Counted from the first letter of the stretch, positions 8,243 to 17,033 are shown. The stretch is DNA of 64,000 bases from Brevibacillus choshinensis (GCF_001420695.1 NZ_LJJB01000010.1:536140-600139); one strand, 5' to 3'. Numbers and translations are program-made. The notes: generated from the letters alone by a model not told the origin.

Positions 8243-9570
8243 ACCAGGACACACTGCTTTCAATCGAAGACAAAGTGATTTCCAACGCGTTGAAAATTCG
8301 CTTTTACCCGATGGCTGTCGCCTCCGCGCACGGAACCAGACTGATGGACGAAGCAGGCGTGTCTTATCTGGATTTGAGCGCTGGCTGGGCGGTTGCGGGT
8401 ATCGGGTACGGCCATCCTCGCATTGCCCATCAATTAAAAAAGCAGTATGAGACCATCTCGTTTACATCCCAATTGACCATTCCCGAGAAAAACATGGTCG
8501 GCTTGGCGCAAAAGCTCATCGAGATCACGCCAGGCTCGTTTGAGAAAAAGGTCTGGTTTGGACATTCCGGTTCGGACGCGAATGACTGTGTATACAAGCT
8601 GTGGCCGCTCGTCCGCAATCGGTCGCGTCTTGTCTCCTTTATGGGCTCCTATCACGGGCAGACGATGGGCTCCCTTTCCTTATCCGGCCATCCTGCCCAA
8701 GCCAAATTTATCGGACATGGCAATGTCGTGAAGCTTCCGTATCCGAACCCCTATCGTCCTCCATTCGGCGAGACGCAGGCGCTCACGTCGCAAGTTATTT
8801 CATACATCGAAAATGAACTCTTTCGCACAATCTGTCCCCCCGAAGACACAGCCGGACTGATCGTCGAAGGAATCCAGAGCGACGGTGGATTGATTGTACC
8901 TCCTGATGACTTCTTGCCAGAATTGCAAAAGCTGTGTCAGCGTTATGATATCTCCCTGATCTTTGATGAAGTGAAGGTAGGAATGGGCCGGACGGGGAAA
9001 TGGTTCTCCTTTGACCACTACAACCTGGCTCCTGATGCTGTCGTCGTAGGCAAATCACTGGGGGCAGGCTTGCCGATTAGCGCGGTGATAGCCCGAAAAG
9101 AGCTGCTAGATGCAGGTTTCGGCGTACACATGTTCACGGCAAGCGGCAATCCCGTCTGCAGTATAGCAGCTCTAGAAAATATCGCTATTTTGGAAGAAGA
9201 GCGGCTCATCGAGAATGCAGCTGAAAACGGAGCCTATTTTTTGAAACTGTTGGAAGAGCTGAAGCAAAGATACGAGTGGATCGGCGATGTGCGCGGACGT
9301 GGACTGGCCATTGGAGTGGAACTCGTGGAGGACCGCTCATCCAAAATTCCTGCCGCTGAAAAGACGGCCGCCGTTTGTTATCGAGCTTTTGAATTGGGCA
9401 TGCTTGTCTTTTATGTCGGAATTCATAGCAATGTCATAGAAATCACCCCGCCATTGACGATCTCCAAACAGGAAATCGACTTGGCGGTCTCGATTTTGGA
9501 TCAAGCTCTCAAGGATCTGGAGAACAACAACATCGACATGGAAAAGGTCAGACAATATGCCGGATGGTAG
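8239..9570 (+). CDS. class III (omega) PLP aminotransferase
   Basis: 443 residues of the class III aminotransferase family (4-aminobutyrate, ornithine and omega-amino-acid transaminases). Features are the SAGWAVAGIGYGHP start segment, HSGSDANDCVYKL, the YHGQTMGSLSLSG loop, IFDEVKVGMGRTGKW (the Asp that binds the PLP ring nitrogen) and VVVGKSLGAGLPI with the PLP lysine. It moves an amino group from an amine or omega-amino acid to a keto acid in the cytoplasm. It is translationally coupled to the sigma-54 activator by an ATGA overlap and probably supplies a later step of the same pathway as the divergent operon. The exact substrate is unknown. Confidence 0.9.
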   Translation: MNQDTLLSIEDKVISNALKIRFYPMAVASAHGTRLMDEAGVSYLDLSAGWAVAGIGYGHPRIAHQLKKQYETISFTSQLTIPEKNMVGLAQKLIEITPGSFEKKVWFGHSGSDANDCVYKLWPLVRNRSRLVSFMGSYHGQTMGSLSLSGHPAQAKFIGHGNVVKLPYPNPYRPPFGETQALTSQVISYIENELFRTICPPEDTAGLIVEGIQSDGGLIVPPDDFLPELQKLCQRYDISLIFDEVKVGMGRTGKWFSFDHYNLAPDAVVVGKSLGAGLPISAVIARKELLDAGFGVHMFTASGNPVCSIAALENIAILEEERLIENAAENGAYFLKLLEELKQRYEWIGDVRGRGLAIGVELVEDRSSKIPAAEKTAAVCYRAFELGMLVFYVGIHSNVIEITPPLTISKQEIDLAVSILDQALKDLENNNIDMEKVRQYAGW

Positions 9571-9660
9571 TCGCCTGACAGATTGACGCAGTAAGGAAAA
9601 CCTTTATCGAGGCCTTTCAGGAAATACACCCGCTTCTTTTTTACACTCGGTCCGACTGTA

Positions 9661-10070
9661 GTGGATGTGAGGAAAAAGGGGAAAACGCTCCAGCTTCATA
9701 GGAACACCTACTGGGGGGCATCCCTGTCCAGCTCCCTGTAAAAAACGAAACCGCGTCCAAAGCAGCCGTCTCGGGGAGCTTATCAGAGGTGGACGCTTAC
9801 AACCGTGTTTCGTTTTTTCCATTGCGCCTTGGTTGGTGTTCCAAAGATCTTCCGCTTATTTCCCCTTTTTCCTCGACCACCTTTGGTTCTTCCACGTGTC
9901 TTTTCTTGGGAGCTTTCCACGAAGTTTATTTGAGGGAAACCCTTCGCGGGAAAATGCCTATGAAGAACGAAAGGTTGGTTCTCCTTATTCAATGGCTCCC
10001 ATTACACGTCGAGCAGACATATTTGACTACTTCGTTCTTCTCTTGATTCACCCATGTCCTTCGAAGCGCA
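9661..10070 (+). repeat. structured dispersed repeat, copy 1
   Basis: No convincing gene lies between 9571 and 10367. About 400 bp here align along their length with 41694-42060 in the same orientation. Copy 1 has a long-range inverted repeat GGAAAAAGGGGAAA (9671-9684) / TTTCCCCTTTTTCC (9859-9872), an inner stem AAAAACGAAAC (9741-9751) / GTTTCGTTTTT (9807-9817), and GCGTCCA (9753-9759) / TGGACGC (9790-9796). It could be a structured RNA, a MITE-like element or both; no transposase is near. Confidence 0.7.
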
Positions 10071-10116
10071 ACGATTGGGAAAGTAAGCTTTTGCTCCCTC
10101 GAACTTCTTCATACCA

Positions 10117-10194
10117 GGTTGCTAGAAGTCATAACAGTTCGCAGGAGAAGCAGGTTTCCAGGCGGAACAACTCCGGAACCCTGCTTCTCCCCAC
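10117..10194 (+). repeat. palindromic hairpin repeat, copy 1
   Basis: An 11-bp perfect stem GGAGAAGCAGG (10144-10154) / CCTGCTTCTCC (10180-10190). The stem, the 5' part of its loop (TTTCCAGGCGGA) and the left flank GGTTGCT..CGCA recur in inverse orientation at 40301-40379. Confidence 0.75.
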
Positions 10195-10324
10195 CACAGC
10201 ACGCAAAAAAAATGATAAAATTCCTATCTTACAAAAAAGAAGGGGCGAGCGACCGCGTTTTGCGGATGGTTATTCTTGCTGAATCAAGCAGATAAGCTAA
10301 GAAGTTTATACTTTCTAATTCAGT

Positions 10325-10356
10325 AAATAAAACCGGCGCTCTTGGTGAACGCCGGT
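10325..10356 (-). terminator. intrinsic terminator of the importer/phosphoesterase operon
   Basis: Minus strand ACCGGCG ... CGCCGGT stem followed by TTTATTT, 11 bp after the PHP gene stop. Confidence 0.8.
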
Positions 10357-10367
10357 TATTCCTTGTT

Positions 10368-11375
10368 TTATTCTGTATCATCCAAAGGGACCAACCTGCG
10401 CTCACGCCGTTCGAACGTGGCAATCTCCCGGTATCCAGCTTTTCGCAACAATTGCCTCGCCTCTACCAAATAACTGCCCAAATGGTCAGGAAAATGGGAA
10501 TCCGAAGAAGTCGTGATCGGCACCCCGTGCTCGTGGAGGATTTGCAAAAAACGGTAGCTCGGGCACATTTCCTTGACGGGATACCGATAGTACAATCCTG
10601 TATTCACTTCTGTTGCGACTCCGTGTTGCTGCAAGGCGCGGGCAATTCGCTGATACAGTGGGAGAAGCTGTTCCTCTGGCGGACGATGCCCGAACACCTT
10701 CAGATTGTCCAAATGGGCGACAATATCGAATAATCCGCTGCCAATCGCTCGCTCTACAACAGCAAACGTCTGCTCATAGAGCGAGAGCAAATCTGTATGT
10801 TCAAAACGGTCTTGCGCATCTGGATTGTCAAAGCCCCAGCCGTCAGCAAAATGAATGGAGCCAATGACATGATCCCACGGATAAGCCTCCATCATCGGGG
10901 CGAGCACGTTTTCTCCTCCCACGAAGTAATCGGCTTCGATCCCTAAACGCAAGTTGATTCCGTCTGCTTTCCAAATGGCCTGCTGTGACTGGATGAACGA
11001 GACGAAATGATCGATTGAATCCGTGCATACCTGGTCCAGCCATATGCGCTGGATGTGCCCCAAAGGATCATCCTGCAAGTGCATGTGTTGCTCGAAATAC
11101 GGCTTGAATTCCTTGAAGCGATAGAGATGGTCGACGATCCCCACTTCTCGCAAGCCCAATTGCTTGGCACGCAAGCGGTAGAGATCTAACCACTCCTGGG
11201 AATAAGCTCCTTGATTCACTCGTCTCGCCATCCATCCCGACAGCTCTTCCATCCATTCCCGAGAATGCCTGTCGAAAGTAGGCTGGTAAAAAGACAGCAA
11301 CGCTTCAGCTGTCCTGCTCCACCAGCGCAGAGAATACGGCCCCTCCTCTAGGTGAACGTGATAATCGACATTCAT
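10368..11375 (-). CDS. PHP-domain phosphoesterase (histidinol-phosphatase-like)
   Basis: 335 residues. The PHP metal-binding motifs appear in order: DYHVHLEEG (residues 4-12), GIVDHLYRF (about 79), GIEADYF, IGSIHFADGWG (about 173), DIVAHLDNLK (about 217) and the C-terminal SSDSHFPDHLG. PHP proteins of this layout (HisK type) hydrolyse phosphate monoesters using two or three metal ions. It lacks a signal peptide, so it acts inside the cell. Its ATG overlaps the stop of the DeoR gene by 4 bp and it ends the operon of the importer. A histidine-biosynthesis role is unlikely in this context; a phosphorylated imported compound is the more likely substrate. Confidence 0.82.
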   Translation of the reverse strand: MNVDYHVHLEEGPYSLRWWSRTAEALLSFYQPTFDRHSREWMEELSGWMARRVNQGAYSQEWLDLYRLRAKQLGLREVGIVDHLYRFKEFKPYFEQHMHLQDDPLGHIQRIWLDQVCTDSIDHFVSFIQSQQAIWKADGINLRLGIEADYFVGGENVLAPMMEAYPWDHVIGSIHFADGWGFDNPDAQDRFEHTDLLSLYEQTFAVVERAIGSGLFDIVAHLDNLKVFGHRPPEEQLLPLYQRIARALQQHGVATEVNTGLYYRYPVKEMCPSYRFLQILHEHGVPITTSSDSHFPDHLGSYLVEARQLLRKAGYREIATFERRERRLVPLDDTE

Positions 11376-12175
11376 GCTCTTCCCTCCCCGATTTCGACCG
11401 CCATCCAGGTGACCCCTTTACTTTCCAGCTCATTATCCCAGGACGCAGGCTTCTCGTGGTCAGAAATGATGACATCCACGGCGTCCAATGACGTAATTTT
11501 GCAAAATGCCTGCACGCCGATTTTGCTCTGGTCAGCCAGAACGAAAACGGCTTTGGACACTCTGGCCATCACGATCGACATCATGGACTCGTTGATGTCG
11601 TAGTCGCTGATCCCTGTCGAAAGGGATATGCCGCCGACAGAAATGAACGCTTTGTCGACATGGAACGTCTCTAGCATTTTTTCGCAAAGCGGGCCACTGA
11701 TCGATTGCTGCTCCGTGTTGATTTCCCCGCCTAACAGAACGACTTTTCCCGTAAACAATTGCTGATTTAGTGACTCCGCCAACAAGGAGGCAACCGGGAG
11801 AGAATTGGTCAACACCGTCAACCGCTTTCTGCCCTGAATGGCTCGTGCAAACTCTAGCATCGTCGTCCCTGTGTCGATCACGACTGTATCACCGTCGGAT
11901 AAAAGCTCGGCCGCCCGCTGACCGATTGCCCGCTTTGCCGCCAGATTGATATCCTGTCGCTGGTAATACGGCGGCTCCCCTTCAGCATAGTTCTGCTTGA
12001 CCGCGCCCCCATATACGCGCTTTAGCCTCCCGATCTGCTCCAAGGCATCCAAGTCACGGCGGATCGTCTCACTTGATACCTCTAGCCGCTCGGCCAACGA
12101 TAACACTTTTACTTTTCCGTATAGATTTAGTTCCTCGATGATCACTTTTTTTCTTTCTTCCGCTAAGATGGACAT
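11372..12175 (-). CDS. DeoR-family transcriptional regulator
   Basis: 267 residues. The N-terminal winged helix-turn-helix (LAERLEVSSETIRRDLDALEQIGRLKRVYGGAV) is the DeoR signature. The C-terminal DeoRC sensor domain has DGDTVVIDTGTTMLEFAR and YDINESMMS segments that bind phosphorylated sugars or similar compounds in this family. It is usually a repressor released by a phosphorylated intermediate. That fits an operon with two phosphoesterases. It lies 13 bp after the ATPase gene and overlaps the PHP gene by 4 bp. The triple direct repeat upstream of the operon (16938-16975) is a candidate target. Confidence 0.9.
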   Translation of the reverse strand: MSILAEERKKVIIEELNLYGKVKVLSLAERLEVSSETIRRDLDALEQIGRLKRVYGGAVKQNYAEGEPPYYQRQDINLAAKRAIGQRAAELLSDGDTVVIDTGTTMLEFARAIQGRKRLTVLTNSLPVASLLAESLNQQLFTGKVVLLGGEINTEQQSISGPLCEKMLETFHVDKAFISVGGISLSTGISDYDINESMMSIVMARVSKAVFVLADQSKIGVQAFCKITSLDAVDVIISDHEKPASWDNELESKGVTWMAVEIGEGRA

Positions 12176-12188
12176 TCGTTACTCTCCC

Positions 12189-13220
12189 TTATTGTAACGG
12201 GATGCACTCGTCAGATGGTATCCGCATGTTCACCGATGTTCCCAAACGGATCCAATGATTGTCAGCTGTATTGAGCACATCCACTTGCAGGTTTTGTTTT
12301 TTCGCTTCGACTTCATAGCGAATGACATTGCCCTTCAATGTCAGATTTCGGACCACACCCTCTACGTACCAGCTACTTTCCGAGCCTGAAGACCGTTCGT
12401 CTCCTACAGGCGACAGCGAAATGACTTCCGGTCGAATGGCGAATGCTCCTCCATGTATAGGAGCCTCTCCCAGCAGCTGATCCAGCTGCGCACGATCCAG
12501 TACATTGTAATTCCCGATAAAGCGAGCGACAAATTCGTTGCCAGGCTGGGAGTAAATTTCTTCGGGGGTCCCCGTCTGAACGATATTCCCGTGATCCATG
12601 ACAAATATCCGGTCGGATACGGTCAAAGCCTCCTCCTGATCATGTGTGACAAACACGGTTGTGATCGAGAGCTGCTGTTGAATTCGCCGGATTTCGGCCT
12701 GCAGGTTTTTTCGGATCTTCGCATCAAGTGCACTTAGCGGCTCGTCTAGCAAGAGTATTTTCGGTTCCACGACGAGCGACCGTGCCAAAGCCACCCGTTG
12801 CTGCTGACCTCCAGAAAGCTGGTGCGGATACGATCCTTCGCGCCCACCAAGATCGACCAGCTCGATGATTCGCTCCACTCTGGACTTGTATTCTTCCTTC
12901 TTCATGCCCTGCATTTTCAAGCCAAAACCGATGTTGTCAAATACGTTCATGTTGGGGAACAACGCATAGGACTGGAATACCATACCCACTCCTCTTTCCT
13001 TGGGAGCGAGTGCCGTGATATCCGTCTCGCCTACGACGATTTTGCCCCCCTCCTCTACCTCTGTCAGACCCGCGATGCAACGCAGCAGTGTACTTTTTCC
13101 GCATCCGCTCGGCCCTAGCAGCGTGATCAATTCGCCCTTTTCAACCGAGAGGGAAACCTGGTTCAACACCGTCGCATCCTTGAATCGTTTGGTCAATTGC
13201 TCAATCTGTACATAGCTCAT
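12189..13220 (-). CDS. ABC importer ATPase (PotA/FbpC/PhnT type)
   Basis: 343 residues: Walker A GPSGCGKST (about 36-44), Q-loop VFQSYALFPNMNV, signature LSGGQQQRVALARSL (about 136), Walker B ILLLDEPLSALDAK, H-loop FVTHDQEEA, and a C-terminal TOBE-like regulatory domain after residue 240. This is the MalK/PotA-type ATPase of a type I importer for a polyamine, iron, phosphonate or related solute. Its start overlaps the end of... the permease lies directly upstream with ATG and stop spaced as one operon. It powers uptake by the two permeases encoded at 13217-14865. Confidence 0.9.
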   Translation of the reverse strand: MSYVQIEQLTKRFKDATVLNQVSLSVEKGELITLLGPSGCGKSTLLRCIAGLTEVEEGGKIVVGETDITALAPKERGVGMVFQSYALFPNMNVFDNIGFGLKMQGMKKEEYKSRVERIIELVDLGGREGSYPHQLSGGQQQRVALARSLVVEPKILLLDEPLSALDAKIRKNLQAEIRRIQQQLSITTVFVTHDQEEALTVSDRIFVMDHGNIVQTGTPEEIYSQPGNEFVARFIGNYNVLDRAQLDQLLGEAPIHGGAFAIRPEVISLSPVGDERSSGSESSWYVEGVVRNLTLKGNVIRYEVEAKKQNLQVDVLNTADNHWIRLGTSVNMRIPSDECIPLQ

Positions 13221-14011
13221 CTGCTTCCCTCCTTGGACGATTTTCCTAGTCTCATGACTGCTCCCGATAAAACGAAAAGCAGAATGAAGTAGGTGACAAC
13301 AATGGCACTTGTGAGATGACCACTCTCTTCCATCCGGCGGATCAGATAAATCTGCATGGTTTCATAGTGCCCGCCCACAAGCAGATTGGCTAAAACAAAC
13401 TCGCCAAATAAGGTGGAGAACGATAATAGGGTGGAGATGACGATTCCAGTCAAGATGTTTGGAAAGATCACCTTCCAAAAAGCCTGCATCCTGCTTGCGC
13501 CCAGTAGCTCTGCTGCTTCCACGAGCCTGATGGCGTCAATCGTCCGCATGCTGTTCCTTATTCCCTGATACATGTACGGCAGAACTACGACAAAATAGGC
13601 ACCCACCAGCAGCCAGATGCTGCCAGACAATACGATTGGTCCCGAAGAGTACACTTTGATCAAACCGACGGCAGCCACAACACCGGGAATGGCATAGGGC
13701 AGCATGACCAGACTTTGCAGGATGAGCTCCCACCGTGAGAAATAGACAGTGACAATAAAAATAGTCGGCACCATGACCGTTACACTAATACAGATAGCAA
13801 TGAAGCAGACCAACAGCGTGCGCTGCATCGCTGCCAAAAAACGCGGATCGGTAAACAGTTCCTTGTACCAGGCAAGCGTGTACCCTTCCGGCAGAATCGT
13901 CCGATACCAATCCGTAGCGATCGAATACAAGAACGTGGCGACGAGGGGGATGAATAAATAGAGCATGACCAGAGTGACGATAGAGCCATGTAACCCCTTG
14001 TTTTCTTTCAT
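13217..14011 (-). CDS. ABC importer permease 2
   Basis: 264 residues with about six membrane helices and the cytoplasmic EAA loop (VEAAELLGASRMQAFWKVI) that docks on the ATPase. It belongs to the PotC/FbpB-like permeases. The start MKENKGLHG at 14011 is chosen because it forms an ATGA overlap with the stop of permease 1; an in-frame ATG 33 bases upstream would lie within that gene. Its own end overlaps the ATPase start by 4 bp. It forms the channel with permease 1. Confidence 0.88.
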   Translation of the reverse strand: MKENKGLHGSIVTLVMLYLFIPLVATFLYSIATDWYRTILPEGYTLAWYKELFTDPRFLAAMQRTLLVCFIAICISVTVMVPTIFIVTVYFSRWELILQSLVMLPYAIPGVVAAVGLIKVYSSGPIVLSGSIWLLVGAYFVVVLPYMYQGIRNSMRTIDAIRLVEAAELLGASRMQAFWKVIFPNILTGIVISTLLSFSTLFGEFVLANLLVGGHYETMQIYLIRRMEESGHLTSAIVVTYFILLFVLSGAVMRLGKSSKEGSR

Positions 14012-14865
14012 CCAAGCTCCCTCCTCACCCGGCGCATCATCCATTCGTTAATCAGCATCGCACTCACCATGGTAAACGCCAAAATGACAGCAAGCGCTCC
14101 AGCCAACTCAGGTCTCGCGGCTACATCACCCGCGACGAGTGAACCGATGCGGATGGCGATCAGATTGTAGTTCCCTCCCACCAAGGCATAGGCTGTCGCA
14201 TAAGCGCCCATCGCATTGGCAAACAAAATACTAAAGGTCCCTACGATCCCCGGCATAATCACAGGAAGCCCGATATGCCTCCAAAATTGGGGAGTAGACG
14301 CTCCGAGCAAGGAAGCGGATTCCCGCCACTGCACTTGAATCCCGTAATAAGTGGGATACAAAAGCAGGATGGCCAGCGGAATCTGGAAGTAGACGTACAC
14401 ACAAACCAAGCCGAACCAGCTGAATAAATCAATGGAAGCGAGCGTTGTCCAGCCCAGCTGCTTGAATAAGAGAGTAAAAAGACCATTGCTACCCAATATG
14501 ATGATGTAGGCAAAAGCAAGTGGTACGCCTGAAAAGTTGGAGGTCATATTGGACAGCATTAACAGGAAATCTCGCATACGCCTGGAAAAACGCGTAATGG
14601 AATAAGCGGCAAACAGGGCTACCACGATCCCGATCGCACTTGCGCAAAACGAAATCAACACGCTATTCTTCAGGCCAAGCAAATAGTATTTGCTCGTCAG
14701 AGCCTTGGTGTACTGATCCAGGCCCCAGCCGACTCCGCCATCTCCACGAAAGCTTTCCAGAAACATGACGATCAGCGGCAAGACTTGAAAACAAATGACC
14801 AGTATGGCAAATGGAACCAAGGACAGCAGCAGCCAAACATGGCTTTTATGCAATTTCAAGCACAT
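14008..14865 (-). CDS. ABC importer permease 1
   Basis: 285 residues, about six membrane helices, with the EAA loop WRESASLLGASTPQFWRHI near residue 195. It pairs with permease 2 to form the transmembrane pore. The ATG at 14865 stands right behind AGGGGTGG; a TTG two codons inside (14859) has better spacing from that site and may be the true start. It lies 15 bp after the phosphatase-superfamily gene, in a tight operon. Confidence 0.88.
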   Translation of the reverse strand: MCLKLHKSHVWLLLSLVPFAILVICFQVLPLIVMFLESFRGDGGVGWGLDQYTKALTSKYYLLGLKNSVLISFCASAIGIVVALFAAYSITRFSRRMRDFLLMLSNMTSNFSGVPLAFAYIIILGSNGLFTLLFKQLGWTTLASIDLFSWFGLVCVYVYFQIPLAILLLYPTYYGIQVQWRESASLLGASTPQFWRHIGLPVIMPGIVGTFSILFANAMGAYATAYALVGGNYNLIAIRIGSLVAGDVAARPELAGALAVILAFTMVSAMLINEWMMRRVRRELG

Positions 14866-14880
14866 CCACCCCTATCAAGT

Positions 14881-15705
14881 TCAGCCTTGCACGCCGGGGA
14901 ACGAGTGGCGAATCATCACTTCCGATGCAGGAATGCCTAACAACTGGCAGATCAGAGGTGCAACTGCCAGCTGCGGGACAGCTTCTTCATACACCCCCGG
15001 AGTGAAGGCGGGACCGATTCCGTAGAGCGGCACATTGCGCTCATCATTCCCTGTCCCACCGTGGTTGCCGTCCGTATTCATGCCATGATCAGACGTCACG
15101 ATGATGGTATAGCCTTCTTCCATCCAAATCGGCAGCACCTGCGCAAGAATCGTGTCCACGGCGATAACAGAGCCGCGATATTGCTTGGAGTCAGAGCCGA
15201 ACAGATGACCCGCGTTGTCCACCCCCATCGAGTGAACGTAGAGAAAATGAGGGTCCACTTCGCGCCGCAGCGCCTCCCCATCTATGATCAGATGAGAATC
15301 CGGATAATTGTCGTCAAAATAAAAGCGTCCGTACTGAATTGCTTTTTCCGCGTCATTCTGGAAGCGGTCCTCGACAAAATGAAAAGGAGCCCGATTGTAC
15401 AACTCACTTACCCAATAGTAGGCGGCTGCCGCATTTCGCAGCCCATGCTCCTTCGTTAAATGAAAGATGCTTTTTTGACCAGAGAGACGGACGGCTTGAT
15501 TCGATGTAATGCCGTTTACCGAGCTCGGGGTTCCGGTCAAAAGAACCTCGTATAACGGGCGGGAGAGACTAGGCAGCTCTGATTGGACCAGATAGCGAGC
15601 TGCCTTTCCCTTTTCAACGAGATGATTGAGATAGCCCATTTGCGTAATGGCTGCCTGGTATTGCATACCGTCCACTACCACCACGATTACCTTGTTCCTT
15701 TCCAT
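14881..15705 (-). CDS. alkaline phosphatase-superfamily hydrolase (phosphonoacetate hydrolase/NPP-like)
   Basis: 274 residues. VIVVVVDGMQY holds the first metal Asp, LLTGTPSSVNGI the likely Thr/Ser nucleophile region, HSMGVDNAGH a DxxxH metal pair and VTSDHGMNTDGNHGG the Asp-His and final His ligands. This layout matches the nucleotide pyrophosphatase / phosphonoacetate hydrolase branch, which cleaves phosphodiesters, phosphonates or phosphate esters. There is no signal peptide, so the substrate must first be imported. The start at 15705 follows GGGGGGAGTC. Its place between the binding protein and the permeases ties it to the imported solute. The exact substrate is not shown. Confidence 0.82.
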   Translation of the reverse strand: MERNKVIVVVVDGMQYQAAITQMGYLNHLVEKGKAARYLVQSELPSLSRPLYEVLLTGTPSSVNGITSNQAVRLSGQKSIFHLTKEHGLRNAAAAYYWVSELYNRAPFHFVEDRFQNDAEKAIQYGRFYFDDNYPDSHLIIDGEALRREVDPHFLYVHSMGVDNAGHLFGSDSKQYRGSVIAVDTILAQVLPIWMEEGYTIIVTSDHGMNTDGNHGGTGNDERNVPLYGIGPAFTPGVYEEAVPQLAVAPLICQLLGIPASEVMIRHSFPGVQG

Positions 15706-15721
15706 CCCTGACTCCCCCCAC

Positions 15722-16867
15722 TTATTTCGCATGAATCAAAACTTGCTCTTCCCACATTTGCGGCAATTTCTTTGCAGTCTCTTCCCACGCCTTTTGATCC
15801 TTGACAGGCTTGGCATCCTTGTATTGATCGGCCGGAATCATTTTCTTCGCCACGTCTTCTGGCAGTTTCACACTTTCACGGATTGGGCGGGCATAGCCTT
15901 TGGCTAAATTGATCTGGCCTGCATCACTGAGGATGTACTCACGTGTCAGCATGGCGGCGTGCGGGTGCGGTGCATATTTGTTGATGATAGTGGCATAGCC
16001 GCTGACGACAGTACCACCTCCTGGAATGTTCACGTCAAATCGGGTCGGATCAATTTGATCGCGATAGGAGAGGGCATTGAAGTCCCACAAGAGGGCTACG
16101 GTTACTTCCCCTTTTTCGATCGTCGCCATGTTCATCTCACCTAGCGAAAGACGTCCTTGTTTGGCCAAGTCCGCAAAGAAGTCGATCCCTGGCTGGATGT
16201 TCGTTTCATCTCCACCGTGCGCAATCGCAGCTGCCAGGACGGACATTTGAGACTGTGCCGCTTTTGTTACGTCGCCAATCGCTATCTTGTAATCACCATT
16301 TTTAATGTCATCCCAAGATTTTGGTGGGTTTTTGACCAATTGTTTGTTCGCCAAGACGGAAATGGCTCCTTGGTAACCAACAATCCAGTGCCCGTCCTTG
16401 TCTTTTGCCCATTCGGGAATCTCGTCCCAGTAGGAGGTTTTGTACGGCTGGGTTACCCCTTTTGCCACCGCTACAGGTCCAAAAGCGATACCGACGTCGC
16501 CGATGTCTGCCGTTGGATTGTTCTTCTCCGCTTCAAATTTGGCGATCTCCTCAGAGCTGCTCATGTCGGTGTCGGTGTGTTTCAAGCTGTACTTGGTCTC
16601 CATGTCCTTCCAAGTCCCTACCCAGTTGGCCCAGGAGTCAGGCATCCCTACGCTCACGACGCTTCCCTCTTCTTTTGCCTTATTCTCGATGTCCGCTAGT
16701 GTCAATGGTTGGGCAGGTGGTGTTTCTCCTTGCGCGTTGGTTCCTTGTTGATTTTGGTTGCCTGATCCTGTGGAATTCGTCGAACATCCTGTCATGACAG
16801 CGGCGACGAGTAACACTCCTGCAGCACCTGCAAATAGAGAACGTCTTTCCAGCCATTTGCCTTTCAT
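15722..16867 (-). CDS. extracellular solute-binding lipoprotein of the importer
   Basis: About 381 residues. A lipoprotein signal peptide ends at VAAVMTGC, followed by a low-complexity linker rich in Ser, Gly, Asn and Gln, then a periplasmic-binding-protein type 2 fold (polyamine/Fe3+/2-aminoethylphosphonate-like, with VALLWDFNALSYRDQ and GGGTVVSGYATIINKYAPHP). It captures the solute outside the membrane. First gene of a seven-gene operon. GGAGG lies 11 bp before the ATG at 16867 and 8 bp before a GTG at 16870; either start is possible. Confidence 0.87.
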   Translation of the reverse strand: MKGKWLERRSLFAGAAGVLLVAAVMTGCSTNSTGSGNQNQQGTNAQGETPPAQPLTLADIENKAKEEGSVVSVGMPDSWANWVGTWKDMETKYSLKHTDTDMSSSEEIAKFEAEKNNPTADIGDVGIAFGPVAVAKGVTQPYKTSYWDEIPEWAKDKDGHWIVGYQGAISVLANKQLVKNPPKSWDDIKNGDYKIAIGDVTKAAQSQMSVLAAAIAHGGDETNIQPGIDFFADLAKQGRLSLGEMNMATIEKGEVTVALLWDFNALSYRDQIDPTRFDVNIPGGGTVVSGYATIINKYAPHPHAAMLTREYILSDAGQINLAKGYARPIRESVKLPEDVAKKMIPADQYKDAKPVKDQKAWEETAKKLPQMWEEQVLIHAK

Positions 16868-16937
16868 CACGATGAGCACCTCCAGAGAATTTGTGGTTTC
16901 TTCTTTTATAAATACTGCAATCTACAAAATTCTTGTT

Positions 16938-16975
16938 GTTTCTTAACCGTTGTTACTTAATTATATGTTTCTTAA
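16938..16975 (-). promoter_or_regulatory. triple direct repeat upstream of the importer operon
   Basis: Minus strand TTAAGAAAC, TTAAGTAAC, TTAAGAAAC (plus positions 16967-16975, 16952-16960, 16938-16946) at 14-15 bp spacing. Candidate operator for the DeoR protein or a two-component regulator. Confidence 0.5.
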
Positions 16976-17033
16976 ATATAGGCATACAATTGTTTTTGTT
17001 TAAATCTTTCGTTAATTGATCGTAAAGAAAAGC

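Noticed and set aside
9833-10282. 149-codon open frame in the 9571-10367 gap
   Set aside because: Lies within the structured repeat; the matching copy at 41.7 kb does not keep the frame, so it is not a protein-coding gene.
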